Below are positions 55,012-64,000 of a stretch of DNA of 64,000 bases, piece after piece. Source of the DNA: Methylobacterium hispanicum (GTDB taxonomy: Bacteria > Pseudomonadota > Alphaproteobacteria > Rhizobiales > Beijerinckiaceae); assembly GCF_022179285.1 (NCBI RefSeq), contig NZ_BPQO01000034.1, forward strand, positions 1 through 64,000, read 5' to 3'. How positions within the stretch are numbered: position 1 is the first letter of the stretch; the number at the start of each line of letters is the position of its first letter. The notes under the pieces were generated by a model. It searched no databases. It saw only the letters and a list, made by a program, of their open reading frames with translations, and was not told the origin of the DNA. A program made the position numbers and the translations under genes.

Positions 55012-55319
55012 CGGTACCGCTGACCGCCTACCTCGTCGTCGGCGCGCTTCTGTTCGCCATCGGCCTCTACACCGTGGTCGCCCAGCGCTCGGCGGTCATG
55101 ATCCTGATGGGCGTCGAAGTGCTCCTCAACGCCATCGGCCTGAACGTCGTCGCGTTCTGGCGGTTCACCGCGCCGGGCGACTATTCCGCGCAGATCCTCG
55201 CCATCCTGGTCGTCACGGTGGGCGCCGTCGAGATGGCCATCGGGCTCGCCCTCGTCCTGCTGCTGTACCGGCAGCGCCGGACGTCCGAGGTCGACGCCTA
55301 CGCCGACCTGAAGCGATGA
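55008..55319 (+). CDS. nuoK: NuoK-like subunit
   Basis: A 103-residue, three-helix membrane protein of normal NuoK (MrpC-like) length. The two key membrane glutamates are kept: GVEVLLNAIGLN in helix 2 and GAVEMAIGLALVL in helix 3. These form part of the proton path in complex I. Overlaps both neighbours by four bases. Confidence 0.94.
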   Translation: MTVPLTAYLVVGALLFAIGLYTVVAQRSAVMILMGVEVLLNAIGLNVVAFWRFTAPGDYSAQILAILVVTVGAVEMAIGLALVLLLYRQRRTSEVDAYADLKR

Positions 55320-57163
55320 CCGTCCTGCTCGCCATCCCGCTCCTGCCGCTCCTCGCGGCCACGGCCGCCCTCGGCATCGGTCGCCGCCTGCCCTGGGGCG
55401 GCGGGGGGCTCGTCGTGGGCGCCGTCGCCCTGTCGCTCGCCAGCCTCGCGTCGTTGCCGTCCGATGCCGCCCTGTCGGCGACCTGGTTCGAGAGCGGCGG
55501 CTATCGGCTGACCGTCGGGCTCGCGGCGACGCCGCTCACGTGGTTCGTCGCGGCGGTGGTCGCGGGCGTCGCGTTCTGCGTCGGCCTCTACAGCCTCGGG
55601 TACATGGCCGGAAGGGACGACCGGCCCCGCTTCTTCGCCGAGCTCGGCCTGTTCGTCGGCGCCATGCTGGCGCTCGTGCTGTCGAACTCCCTCGCGCTCC
55701 TGTTCGCGGCCTGGGAACTGGTCGGGCTCGCCTCGTTCCTCCTGATCGGCTTCGACCATGCGGAGCCTGGCGCCGCCGAGGCCGCCGCCAAGGCGTTCCT
55801 GATGACCCGGATCGGCGACGTGGGCCTCCTGCTGGGCTGGCTCCTGGCGCTCGCCGCCGTAGGGACCACGGACGTCGACGTCCTCGTCGGTGCCGTCGAG
55901 GGGGGCCGGATCGCCCCCGGCACGGTCACCGCCACGGCGCTCCTCATGCTGGCCGGCGCGGTCGGCAAGAGCGCCCAGCTACCGCTTTCCGGCTGGCTCC
56001 CCGACGCGATGGTCGGGCCAACCCCGGTCTCGGCCCTGCTGCACTCCGCCACGATGGTGGCCGCCGGCGTGTTCCTCGTGCTGCGCCTGTACCCGGTTTT
56101 CGCGGCGTCGCCCGTCGCGCTCGACACCCTCTTCTGGATCGGGGCCGCGACGGCGCTCGCCGCCGGCCTCATCGCGACCGCCGAGGCGGACCTGAAGCGG
56201 GTGCTCGCCTGGTCCACCTGCTCGCAGCTCGGCGAAATGATGGTGGCCCTCGGCCTGGGCGGCCCGCGCGCGGCCGCCTTCCACCTCGCGGCGCACGCCG
56301 CCTTCAAATCGACCCTGTTCCTCGCCGCGGGCATCGTGCAGGAACGGGCGGGCACGCGCGCCCTCGGTCGACTCGGCGGCCTCGCTCGCGCGCTGCCGTT
56401 CGCCGGCGCCGCCTTTCTGGTCGCGGCCCTGTCGTTGGCCGGCGTGCCGCCCCTGTCCGGGTTCCTGAGCGAGGAGGCAATCCTCGCGGTCGCGTCGCGG
56501 CACGGCCCGGGGACTGGGTCCCTGGTCGTCCTGCTCGTCCTGCTCGGCGGGATTTACATCGGGCGTGCGGGGGCCGCGACCTTCCTCGGGAGGCGCCGCG
56601 GCACGGTCGGCCCGCGCAAGCCCCGCTGGGCGATGCGGACCGGCATGGGTTTGCTCGCGCTCGCCGCCGCCGGGCTCGGCTGGCTGTTGGCCGGACGGTT
56701 CGGCGCCGCTCTGCCCTTCGCCGCGCCCGAGACCGAGGCGGGGTGGCGCAGGCTCGGCGTCGCCGCCGGACTGCTCGGGCTCGGTCTCGGCGCGGCGCGG
56801 GGGTGGAGTGGCGCGCCCGCGCTCGGCGCGCTCCCCGCGCGGCTCGCCGCCGGGCTGGAAGCCGTCACCGAGGCCCCGGCGCGCCGGACGCTGTGGCTCG
56901 CCCGGACGGTCCCGGCCGTCGAGGGGGCGCTCGATGCCGGGGCCCGCGCCGTGGCCGGGTGGGCCTGGCGGTCCGCCGGGTGGGCGGGGCGGGTGGAGGA
57001 AGGGGGCTTCGGGCGCGGCGGCGACCGCCTCGCCGCCGGGCTCGCCGCCGGGGGCGAGCGGCTCCGCGCCCTGCAGGCCGGGCGCCTCTACCTCTACACG
57101 CTCGGCCTGTTCGCCTGGACCGCGGCGGCGCTCGCCGCCGGCGCCCTGATGCTGTGGCCCTGA
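55316..57163 (+). CDS. nuoL: NuoL-like antiporter-type subunit
   Basis: A 615-residue antiporter-like subunit. The conserved ion-path residues are in place: Glu in AWELVGLASF, Lys in VGKSAQLPLSGWLPDAM, His in LLHSATMVAAG and a Lys-rich AEADLKRVLAWST. PPLSGFLSEEAIL resembles the distal end. The C-terminal lateral helix of complex I is replaced by a long Ala/Gly/Arg-rich amphipathic region (about 500-595) and a final membrane helix, so a piston helix is doubtful. Overlaps nuoK. Confidence 0.93.
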   Translation: MTVLLAIPLLPLLAATAALGIGRRLPWGGGGLVVGAVALSLASLASLPSDAALSATWFESGGYRLTVGLAATPLTWFVAAVVAGVAFCVGLYSLGYMAGRDDRPRFFAELGLFVGAMLALVLSNSLALLFAAWELVGLASFLLIGFDHAEPGAAEAAAKAFLMTRIGDVGLLLGWLLALAAVGTTDVDVLVGAVEGGRIAPGTVTATALLMLAGAVGKSAQLPLSGWLPDAMVGPTPVSALLHSATMVAAGVFLVLRLYPVFAASPVALDTLFWIGAATALAAGLIATAEADLKRVLAWSTCSQLGEMMVALGLGGPRAAAFHLAAHAAFKSTLFLAAGIVQERAGTRALGRLGGLARALPFAGAAFLVAALSLAGVPPLSGFLSEEAILAVASRHGPGTGSLVVLLVLLGGIYIGRAGAATFLGRRRGTVGPRKPRWAMRTGMGLLALAAAGLGWLLAGRFGAALPFAAPETEAGWRRLGVAAGLLGLGLGAARGWSGAPALGALPARLAAGLEAVTEAPARRTLWLARTVPAVEGALDAGARAVAGWAWRSAGWAGRVEEGGFGRGGDRLAAGLAAGGERLRALQAGRLYLYTLGLFAWTAAALAAGALMLWP

Positions 57164-57177
57164 GGGGACTGGACCCG

Positions 57178-58656
57178 ATGCTCACCGCGACCATCCTCCT
57201 GCCGCTCCTCACGGGCCTCGCCGTGCTGGCGCTGCCACGTCACCGTCCGGACCTCGTCCGCCGCGTCGCCCTCGGCGGTTCCGTGCTGACGCTGGGCGCG
57301 GCGCTCATCCTCTGGGCCGGCTTCGATCCGGACGACGGCGGCCTGCAATGGCGGATGTCGCTCCCATGGATCCCGTCGCTCGGGGCGCGCTACGACGTCG
57401 GCGTCGGCGGCCTCTCCCTGGCGCTGATCCTGCTCACGGCCCTCCTGCTCACGGTGGTGATGGTCTACGTGCTGGGCGAGCACGACCGGGCGCACGCCCA
57501 CGCCTTCCTCTTCCTCCTGCTCGCGACCGGGCTGATCGGGCTGTTCGCGGCGCAGGACCTGCTGCTGTTCTACCTGTTCTTCGAGGTCGGCCTGGTGCCG
57601 ATGTACTTCATCGTCGGCATCTGGGGCGGGGAGCGGCGGCGGTACGCGGCGCTCAAGTTCTTCCTCTACACCCGCGCCGGCAGCCTCGCCATGCTGCTCG
57701 GCTTCCTCGCCCTCTACCTCGCCATGGAGCCCCACACCTTCTCGCTGCCGGCCATCGTCCAGGCGCGGCCGCTGGACCGGACCCCGCTCGCGGGCGGCCT
57801 CGTCTTCCTGGCCCTCCTCCTCGGGTTCGGGGTGAAGCTCCCGGTGGTGCCGCTGCACAACTGGTTGCCCGACGCGCATGTCGAGGCGCCGACCGAGGGC
57901 AGCGTCGTGCTGGCCGGTCTCCAGCTCAAGATGGGCGGCTACGGCATGCTCGCCGTGCTGCTGCCGACCCTGCCGGACACGGTCGCACGGTTCGGCTGGC
58001 TCCTGGTTGCCCTGGCCCTGGCATCGCTCCTCTACGGGGCCCTGGCGGCGCTGGCGCAGTCCGACATGAAGCGGCTCGTCGCCTACACCTCCGTCAACCA
58101 CATGGGCTTCGTCACGCTCGGCGTCGCGGTGGCGGCGCTGGCCGGCAACGAGGGCGTGCGCCGGCTGGCGCTGAACGGCGCCGCCGTGCAGATGGTCAGC
58201 CACGGCTTCCTGACCGGCGGCATGTTCCTGCTGGTGGGCATGCTCCAGCACCGCGCCGGCACGCGGGAACTCGCCCGCTTCGGCGGCCTGATCGGCGCGA
58301 TGCCGGCCTTCAGCGGGCTGTTCGGCCTGCTCGCCTTCGGCTCGCTCGGACTCCCGGGCCTGTCCGGCTTCATCGCGGAGTTCCAGGCCATCGGCGCCGC
58401 CCTGCAGCTCTCCGCCTGGGTCGCCGCGCTCGCGGTCCTCGCGCTCGTCGTGACGACCGCGGTCTACCTCCGGCTGTTGACGGGCCTGCTGATGGGTCGG
58501 GCGCCGCCCGACATGCCGGCGCTGCCGCCCCTCACGGCGGCCGAGGCGGGCGCGGCGGGGGCGCTCGCGGCACTGGCGGTCGGCATCGGCGTCCTGCCGG
58601 CCGTCCTCGTCGCGCTGCTCGACGGCACGACCGCAGCCCTGGCGCACCTTCCATGA
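57178..58656 (+). CDS. nuoM: NuoM-like antiporter-type subunit
   Basis: A 492-residue antiporter-like subunit with intact ion-path residues: Glu in FYLFFEVGLVPMYF, Lys in GFGVKLPVVPLHNWLPDAH, Lys in LQLKMGGYG and Glu in GLSGFIAEF. Fourteen helices fit the family. It starts 14 bases after nuoL, and its stop overlaps the next start (ATGA). Nothing else is unusual. Confidence 0.94.
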   Translation: MLTATILLPLLTGLAVLALPRHRPDLVRRVALGGSVLTLGAALILWAGFDPDDGGLQWRMSLPWIPSLGARYDVGVGGLSLALILLTALLLTVVMVYVLGEHDRAHAHAFLFLLLATGLIGLFAAQDLLLFYLFFEVGLVPMYFIVGIWGGERRRYAALKFFLYTRAGSLAMLLGFLALYLAMEPHTFSLPAIVQARPLDRTPLAGGLVFLALLLGFGVKLPVVPLHNWLPDAHVEAPTEGSVVLAGLQLKMGGYGMLAVLLPTLPDTVARFGWLLVALALASLLYGALAALAQSDMKRLVAYTSVNHMGFVTLGVAVAALAGNEGVRRLALNGAAVQMVSHGFLTGGMFLLVGMLQHRAGTRELARFGGLIGAMPAFSGLFGLLAFGSLGLPGLSGFIAEFQAIGAALQLSAWVAALAVLALVVTTAVYLRLLTGLLMGRAPPDMPALPPLTAAEAGAAGALAALAVGIGVLPAVLVALLDGTTAALAHLP

Positions 58657-60107
58657 CCGGCGGGCAGGCGATGGGCGGCTGCATGGATCTCGGCGCCGTC
58701 GCGCCCGAGATGGTCCTGGCGGGGAGCGCCCTCGCGCTGGTCCCGGTTGCCGGCTGGGTCCGGGGCCGGTGGCGCCGCCTGCCCGCCGCCGTCGCGCTCC
58801 TCGCCCTGCTCGTCGCGATGGGCCTGACCGCGCCGATGCTGACGGCCCCGCCGCGCGAGGCCTTCTGCGGCACCTACGCCGTCGACCCGTTCCGGGGCTT
58901 CTACCAGTTGGTCATCGAGGCCGGCGCCCTGGTGAGCCTGCTCGCGCTCGGGTCCCACTTCCGCGGGAGCGAGCAGGAACCGCACCACCCGGTCGCGCTG
59001 CTCATGGCGACCGTGGGCGGCATGGGGCTCACGGCGGCCACGGATCTCGGCCTCATCATCCTGTTCCTGCAGATGGTGAGCTTCCCGTCCTACCTGCTCG
59101 TCCTGCTCGTGCGGAGCGACGGACCGGCCCAGGAGGCGACGCTCAAGTACTTCCTCTACGGCGCCGCCGCGCTGGCGGTGATGGCCTACGGCCTCACCTT
59201 CCTGTTCGGCCTCACCGGCAGCCTGAACCTGCGGGCCATCGGGGCGGGGCTGGCCGGCGCCGACCGGGCCTGGGTGGCGCTGGCCTTCGGCCTGGTCCTC
59301 GTCGGCTACGGCTTCGAGATGACGCTGGTGCCGTTCCACGTCTGGGCCCCGGACGTGTTCCAGGGCGGGACGGCCCCCGCCTCGGGCTTCGTCTCCGTCG
59401 TGCCGAAGGTGGCCGCCTTCGCCGGCCTCCTCCGCTTCCTGCTGGCGGCGATGCCGGACGGCCTCGCCGCCTGGCCGACCGTGCTCGCGCTCCTGGCCGC
59501 CGCGACGATGACCTTCGGCAACTTGGTGGCCCTCCGCCAGGCGAGCCTGAAGCGCCTGCTGGCCTATTCGAGCATCGCCCAGGCCGGCTACGTGCTGATG
59601 GGGGTTGCGGCGGCCGGGCAGGCCCCCGAGGCCCTGCCGGCCATAGGCTATTACCTCGCGGCCTATCTCCTGATGAACCTCTCGGCGTTCGCGGTGGTCG
59701 CGCAGGTCGAGCGCATGACCGGGAGCGACGCCCTCGCCGCGATCCGCGGCCTCGGACGGCGGGCGCCGGGGCCGGCGGCGGCGCTGGCGCTTGCCCTCCT
59801 GTCGCTCGCGGGCGTCCCGCCGTTGGCGGGCTTCGCCGGCAAGGTCTTCCTGCTCGTGGCCGCCATCGAGGGCGGCTTCGCGTGGCTGGCCGTGGTGGCC
59901 GCCGCCAACATGGCGGTGGCGCTGTTCTACTACGCGGCCATCATCGCGGAGACGTACTTCAGGGATCCGGACCGTGCCGAGGGGCCGGCATCCGGCGCCG
60001 GCTACGCATGGGCACTCGGCTTGTGCACGGCAGGGACGCTGGGCCTCGGCATCGCGCCGGGCCTCGGGCGCGGGCTGGCACAGCTCGGCGCGACGCTGCT
60101 GCGGTAG
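58653..60107 (+). CDS. nuoN: NuoN-like subunit with altered channel residues
   Basis: A 484-residue antiporter-like subunit. VPFHVWAPDVFQGG and PKVAAFAGLLRF identify NuoN. The usual helix-5 Glu is Gln140 (FLQMVSFPSY) and the helix-7 Lys is Glu222 (GYGFEMTLVPFH), so the Glu/Lys ion pair is lost or inverted. The central Lys252 and the later GFAGK lysine are kept. Proton translocation by this subunit is therefore doubtful. It is the last of the seven genes; no peripheral-arm genes (nuoB, C, D, E, F, G, I) follow. Confidence 0.92.
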   Translation: MTGGQAMGGCMDLGAVAPEMVLAGSALALVPVAGWVRGRWRRLPAAVALLALLVAMGLTAPMLTAPPREAFCGTYAVDPFRGFYQLVIEAGALVSLLALGSHFRGSEQEPHHPVALLMATVGGMGLTAATDLGLIILFLQMVSFPSYLLVLLVRSDGPAQEATLKYFLYGAAALAVMAYGLTFLFGLTGSLNLRAIGAGLAGADRAWVALAFGLVLVGYGFEMTLVPFHVWAPDVFQGGTAPASGFVSVVPKVAAFAGLLRFLLAAMPDGLAAWPTVLALLAAATMTFGNLVALRQASLKRLLAYSSIAQAGYVLMGVAAAGQAPEALPAIGYYLAAYLLMNLSAFAVVAQVERMTGSDALAAIRGLGRRAPGPAAALALALLSLAGVPPLAGFAGKVFLLVAAIEGGFAWLAVVAAANMAVALFYYAAIIAETYFRDPDRAEGPASGAGYAWALGLCTAGTLGLGIAPGLGRGLAQLGATLLR

Positions 60108-60223
60108 GAGCGGCCGCGCCGGGTGCGTGCCGGAAGGTGAGGGTGGTGCCCGGCCATGCGGGATGGCGTCGTCGCGCGGGGCCGGACGCCTGCTCGCGAG
60201 GCTCCGGCGCTCGCCGGCTTCGC

Positions 60224-61513
60224 TCAGGCCGCCCGAACGGTCCGGTCGCGCGCCGACCTCTCCGTCGCGCGATCCCCAGGCCCGGCCGGCCCGAGGGCCT
60301 TGGTGACCTCCTCGAAGCGCGCGCTCGCGTCGGACCAGTCCTGGGCGAAGTCGAACAGCTCGCGCATGGCCGGGGCGATCTCCTTGTAGGCGGCCAGGGC
60401 TGCGACGAGCGCGCCGAGCGAGAGCTGACCCTGCACGACGAGGTAGCCGCCGATCGAGAAGAAGAAGAACGGGGTGAGGTTCGAGGTGTAGTTGTAGAGG
60501 CCCTTGAGGCGGCCCTTCAGGTCGTTGATCTCGATGCGCACCCCCTCAAGCTTCCGGGCCTGAAGCATCTGCCGGCTCAGGTCGGAGGGCTCGCACGCCG
60601 CGCGGCCGGCTTGTCGCGCGTCCGCGGGAGCGGTGAGGAGCGCCCCCAGCTCCCGCGTGGCATGGACCCTTTGGCGGACCTTCGCGTTCAACCGCCCCTG
60701 CAACCGCGGCAGGATAGACAGCTGGACCGGCAGCATGATCAGGGCCGCCAGCGCCAGGGCGGCGTTCTGCAGGAGGAGGAAGACGATGCTGGTCACGAGC
60801 GTGCCGCCTTGGACGAGTGGCACGACCACCAGGCTGCCGCCGAAATAGCCGATGGGCTCGACCTCCTGGACCGCGACGGCGGCCAGCGTGGCCCGCCGTT
60901 CGGGGGAGCGCTCGCCGCGCGCGCGGCGGACGATGGCGAGGCGGAGGCGGCGCACGAGGCGCTCGTTCACGCGCCCCCGGACCCGATTGACCGCGTACTT
61001 GGCGAGGCCGCTGAGCGTGAGCACGGCCAGGTAGCTGGCACACAGCGCGAACAGCAGCTCGACGCGACCCAGCTGGACGCCGAGGAAGGCCATCTTCGGG
61101 TGACCGTCGCCCGTATCGTCGGCGAGGGCGTGGTTGATGATGTGCTTGGGGATCTCAAGGAGCAGCCAGGCCGCCGGCAGCGTCAGGACGGAGAGGAGCA
61201 CGAGACGGAACTGCAGCCGCGAGGTCGCACGCACGACGTAGGATTCCAGCCGCGCCGCCACTGCCGGGCGGGCGCCTGGCCGTCCCGCCGCGTCCAGGGA
61301 CGCGGCGGGCGGCGGAAGCGCCGCCGTCCCGCGGGTGCGATGCCGCCGGGCGGCGGCCCAGCGCAGGCCCGACCGGATGGCGAGCCAAGCGGTCCAGGCA
61401 GGTGCCACGACGAGGACCAGGACCGTGACGAGGTCGATCCACCAGTGGGTGTGGGGGTGGTCGAGGCCCAACGTCCGATGGATCAGGTCGTGGATGATCG
61501 GCGGGGTCAGCAA
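60224..61513 (-). CDS. ABC transporter transmembrane-domain protein without ATPase
   Basis: A 429-residue protein with an N-terminal membrane helix (about 18-40) and a region resembling the six-helix ABC exporter domain (about 90-415: LVLLSVLTLPAAWLLLEIPK, IVFLLLQNAALALAALIM, FFFFSIGGYLVVQG). No Walker A or signature follows, so an ATPase must come from elsewhere or the protein acts otherwise. The start is inferred as TTG at 61513, with AGGAG six bases upstream, as no ATG lies near the domain start. It converges with nuoN. Confidence 0.68.
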   Translation of the reverse strand: MLTPPIIHDLIHRTLGLDHPHTHWWIDLVTVLVLVVAPAWTAWLAIRSGLRWAAARRHRTRGTAALPPPAASLDAAGRPGARPAVAARLESYVVRATSRLQFRLVLLSVLTLPAAWLLLEIPKHIINHALADDTGDGHPKMAFLGVQLGRVELLFALCASYLAVLTLSGLAKYAVNRVRGRVNERLVRRLRLAIVRRARGERSPERRATLAAVAVQEVEPIGYFGGSLVVVPLVQGGTLVTSIVFLLLQNAALALAALIMLPVQLSILPRLQGRLNAKVRQRVHATRELGALLTAPADARQAGRAACEPSDLSRQMLQARKLEGVRIEINDLKGRLKGLYNYTSNLTPFFFFSIGGYLVVQGQLSLGALVAALAAYKEIAPAMRELFDFAQDWSDASARFEEVTKALGPAGPGDRATERSARDRTVRAA

Positions 61514-61589
61514 CGGGTACTCCTGGCGACAAGGCTCCGGCGTTTGTCCGGGCGGAAGGGCGCGGCGCGGCTTGCCGTGAGCCCGACGA

Positions 61590-61649
61590 CCTCCGAATGG
61601 GCTTCGGAGGTCCGGCCCTGCCGGGAGCGCCCGCGGGCGCTCCCGGCAG
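61590..61649 (-). terminator. Two adjacent hairpins after nucleotidyltransferase gene
   Basis: CCTCCGAA/TTCGGAGG (61590-61610) and a 32-base perfect palindrome (61618-61649, arms CTGCCGGGAGCGCCCG) lie 140 bases downstream of the leftward gene at 61789. They probably end its transcript before the next leftward gene at 61513. Confidence 0.55.
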
Positions 61650-61788
61650 AACGAAGGCCGATCTCGTCGGCGCCCCTCTCGCGGCCCGTCCGCAGGCCTG
61701 GCGTAACGGCCAAGCTCGGGACGGCACAGGCGGCCGCGCACCGCAGCGCGGCCGTTCCCGGCCGGGCGATGTGGGAGACCGAGCGCCC

Positions 61789-62604
61789 TCAGCCCGGTCC
61801 GGAACCGCCAGGACCGACGACGAGCGTTCGTGCGTCGTCCGCGACGAGGCGGACGAAAGCCAACGCGTCGCGGCCGCGCTCGCCGGGCGTCGCGTAGAGG
61901 CATTCCGCCCCCGGTTCCCTGCGGATGCGCAGGGCCTCGTCGATGATGCGATGCCACTCCGGCTGGAAGGTGATCAACCCGTACAGGCCGGCGTCGCTCT
62001 TCGAAGGCACGACCCCGGTCGCGAGGACGTAATGGAGCCGGCACATGCCGAGGACGAACCGTTCGACCCCGTTCGCCGCGAGGAGCGTCGCGTCCGCCGT
62101 ATCGGGTCCGAGTCCAGCGCGCCGGCGTTCGTCGACGCTGGCCAGGGCCCACCGTTCCAGGTGGGTCGTTCCACGCCAGAGCCCGGTGCCCGCGCAGAGC
62201 GGACCGCGGATGGTGACCGCGCTGGCCCTCAGGACGCTCCAGGTGAGCGGATGCCGGTCGTGGCATCCCGACGCGAAGAATCGCCCTTGCCGGACGCAGG
62301 GGCCGTTCGGGACGGCAAGCGGGCCGGCCCGCAGGTCGTCCCAGGTCAGGTAGACGCCGTCGAGCGCCGGGGCCGGCCAGCCGCGGGCGAGGCCGGCATG
62401 AGCCTCGGCGAGGGCGGCCACCTCGCCCCGGCCCGGGCGAGCCTGGGACACCGCCACGAAATTCACGTCGCTGAGCGGGGGCCGAAAGTCGCCCATGGCG
62501 ACGGAACCGACGAGGTACAAAGCCTCGACGAAGTCAGGGACGACGGTATCGACCATGGCGAGGTAGGCGCCCGTGACGCCGAGTGCGAGCGGGTGCGTGG
62601 TCAT
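61789..62604 (-). CDS. AadA/DUF4111-like nucleotidyltransferase-fold protein
   Basis: A 271-residue protein resembling aminoglycoside adenylyltransferase-like DUF4111 proteins. The fold signature is LVGSVAMGDFRPPLSDVNFVAV: Gly33-Ser34 then Asp46, with Asn48 where a second metal-binding Asp is normally found. The C-terminal helical domain has a typical YGLITFQPEWHRIIDEAL. Loss of the second Asp may reduce or abolish catalysis, so resistance should not be assumed. The start could also be GTG at 62613. Isolated between the ABC and P-type ATPase genes. Confidence 0.78.
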   Translation of the reverse strand: MTTHPLALGVTGAYLAMVDTVVPDFVEALYLVGSVAMGDFRPPLSDVNFVAVSQARPGRGEVAALAEAHAGLARGWPAPALDGVYLTWDDLRAGPLAVPNGPCVRQGRFFASGCHDRHPLTWSVLRASAVTIRGPLCAGTGLWRGTTHLERWALASVDERRRAGLGPDTADATLLAANGVERFVLGMCRLHYVLATGVVPSKSDAGLYGLITFQPEWHRIIDEALRIRREPGAECLYATPGERGRDALAFVRLVADDARTLVVGPGGSGPG

Positions 62605-62738
62605 GGTCTCCACGGGCTCATGCGATTGCTCGAAGGAGGGAGGGGGGCACGGCCCAGAATTCGCCCGCGCCGGGTTTCCGCCCTACGGGTCGGGCCGGGC
62701 CCGTCGGCGGAGGGCGGCGCGCAGGCCATGGCCCTGCC

Positions 62739-64000
<1,262 letters not shown>

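Noticed and set aside
52773..60107. Complete respiratory complex I operon
   Set aside because: Only the seven membrane subunits are present; NuoH, NuoA and NuoN lack key residues and no peripheral-arm gene is in the window.
61789..62604. Confirmed aminoglycoside resistance gene
   Set aside because: The fold matches, but one of the metal-binding Asp residues is Asn, so activity cannot be assumed.

Overview
The window is very GC-rich with tightly packed genes. Its left quarter carries chromosomal housekeeping genes: heme A synthase of the alphaproteobacterial/mitochondrial COX15 type, a DUF2842 protein, a class A penicillin-binding protein and gyrB. Together these suggest an alphaproteobacterium, most likely Methylobacterium or a close relative. 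The genus is inferred from overall protein character and was not tested by search.

Layout. (1) 1-16.6 kb is core chromosome: an acetyltransferase-like protein, a polysaccharide deacetylase, small secreted proteins, ctaA, a hemolysin III-type membrane protein, a bifunctional penicillin-binding protein, a trehalose-synthase-like GH13 enzyme, an MBL-fold hydrolase and gyrB. (2) Right after gyrB the character changes. Paired inverted and direct repeats and a frameshifted reading frame mark what looks like the edge of an accessory island that runs to the window end. (3) 17.3-23.4 kb is a compact leftward operon, OGG-type glycosylase > small protein > PfkB-deoxyribosyltransferase fusion > QueC-like > small protein > second fusion > FRG-domain protein > small protein, with a divergent XRE regulator. 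This is the best candidate for an undescribed nucleoside/base-based conflict system. (4) 24.0-27.1 kb is copA-cueR behind a CueR-type operator. (5) 27.5-36 kb holds a dGTPase overlapping a nucleotidyltransferase, several unknown proteins, an integrase-fold protein lacking catalytic residues, and a structured-RNA candidate. (6) 36.6-39.3 kb is a GAF-PAS-GGDEF-EAL protein.

(7) 40-44.5 kb is a metal-handling cluster: a small membrane protein, an outer-membrane-type protein, a Tat-exported Met/His-rich protein, a CsoR/RcnR-type repressor, a 16-cysteine four-helix-bundle protein and an HMA chaperone behind a second identical CueR-type operator. (8) 46.3-47.5 kb encodes a predicted nuclease. (9) 47.9-60.1 kb runs rightward: an RTX protein, its type I secretion ABC transporter and membrane-fusion protein, then seven membrane subunits resembling complex I (A, H, J, K, L, M, N) with no peripheral-arm genes. 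(10) 60.2-64 kb has an ABC transmembrane protein without ATPase, an AadA-like nucleotidyltransferase and the start of another heavy-metal P-type ATPase cut by the window edge.

How the genes may work together. A dyad of the form TACCC-N5-GGGTA lies upstream of the Met/His-rich protein, between the CsoR-type gene and the Cys-rich protein, and upstream of the RTX operon. This suggests one metal-responsive repressor controls metal storage and export, RTX secretion and perhaps the downstream Nuo-like module. The Nuo-like NuoH and NuoN lack residues normally needed for quinone coupling and ion transfer, and NuoJ carries an 18-histidine insertion, so the module is unlikely to be an ordinary complex I. 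Functions for the defence-like and Nuo-like clusters are inferences from family motifs and gene order.
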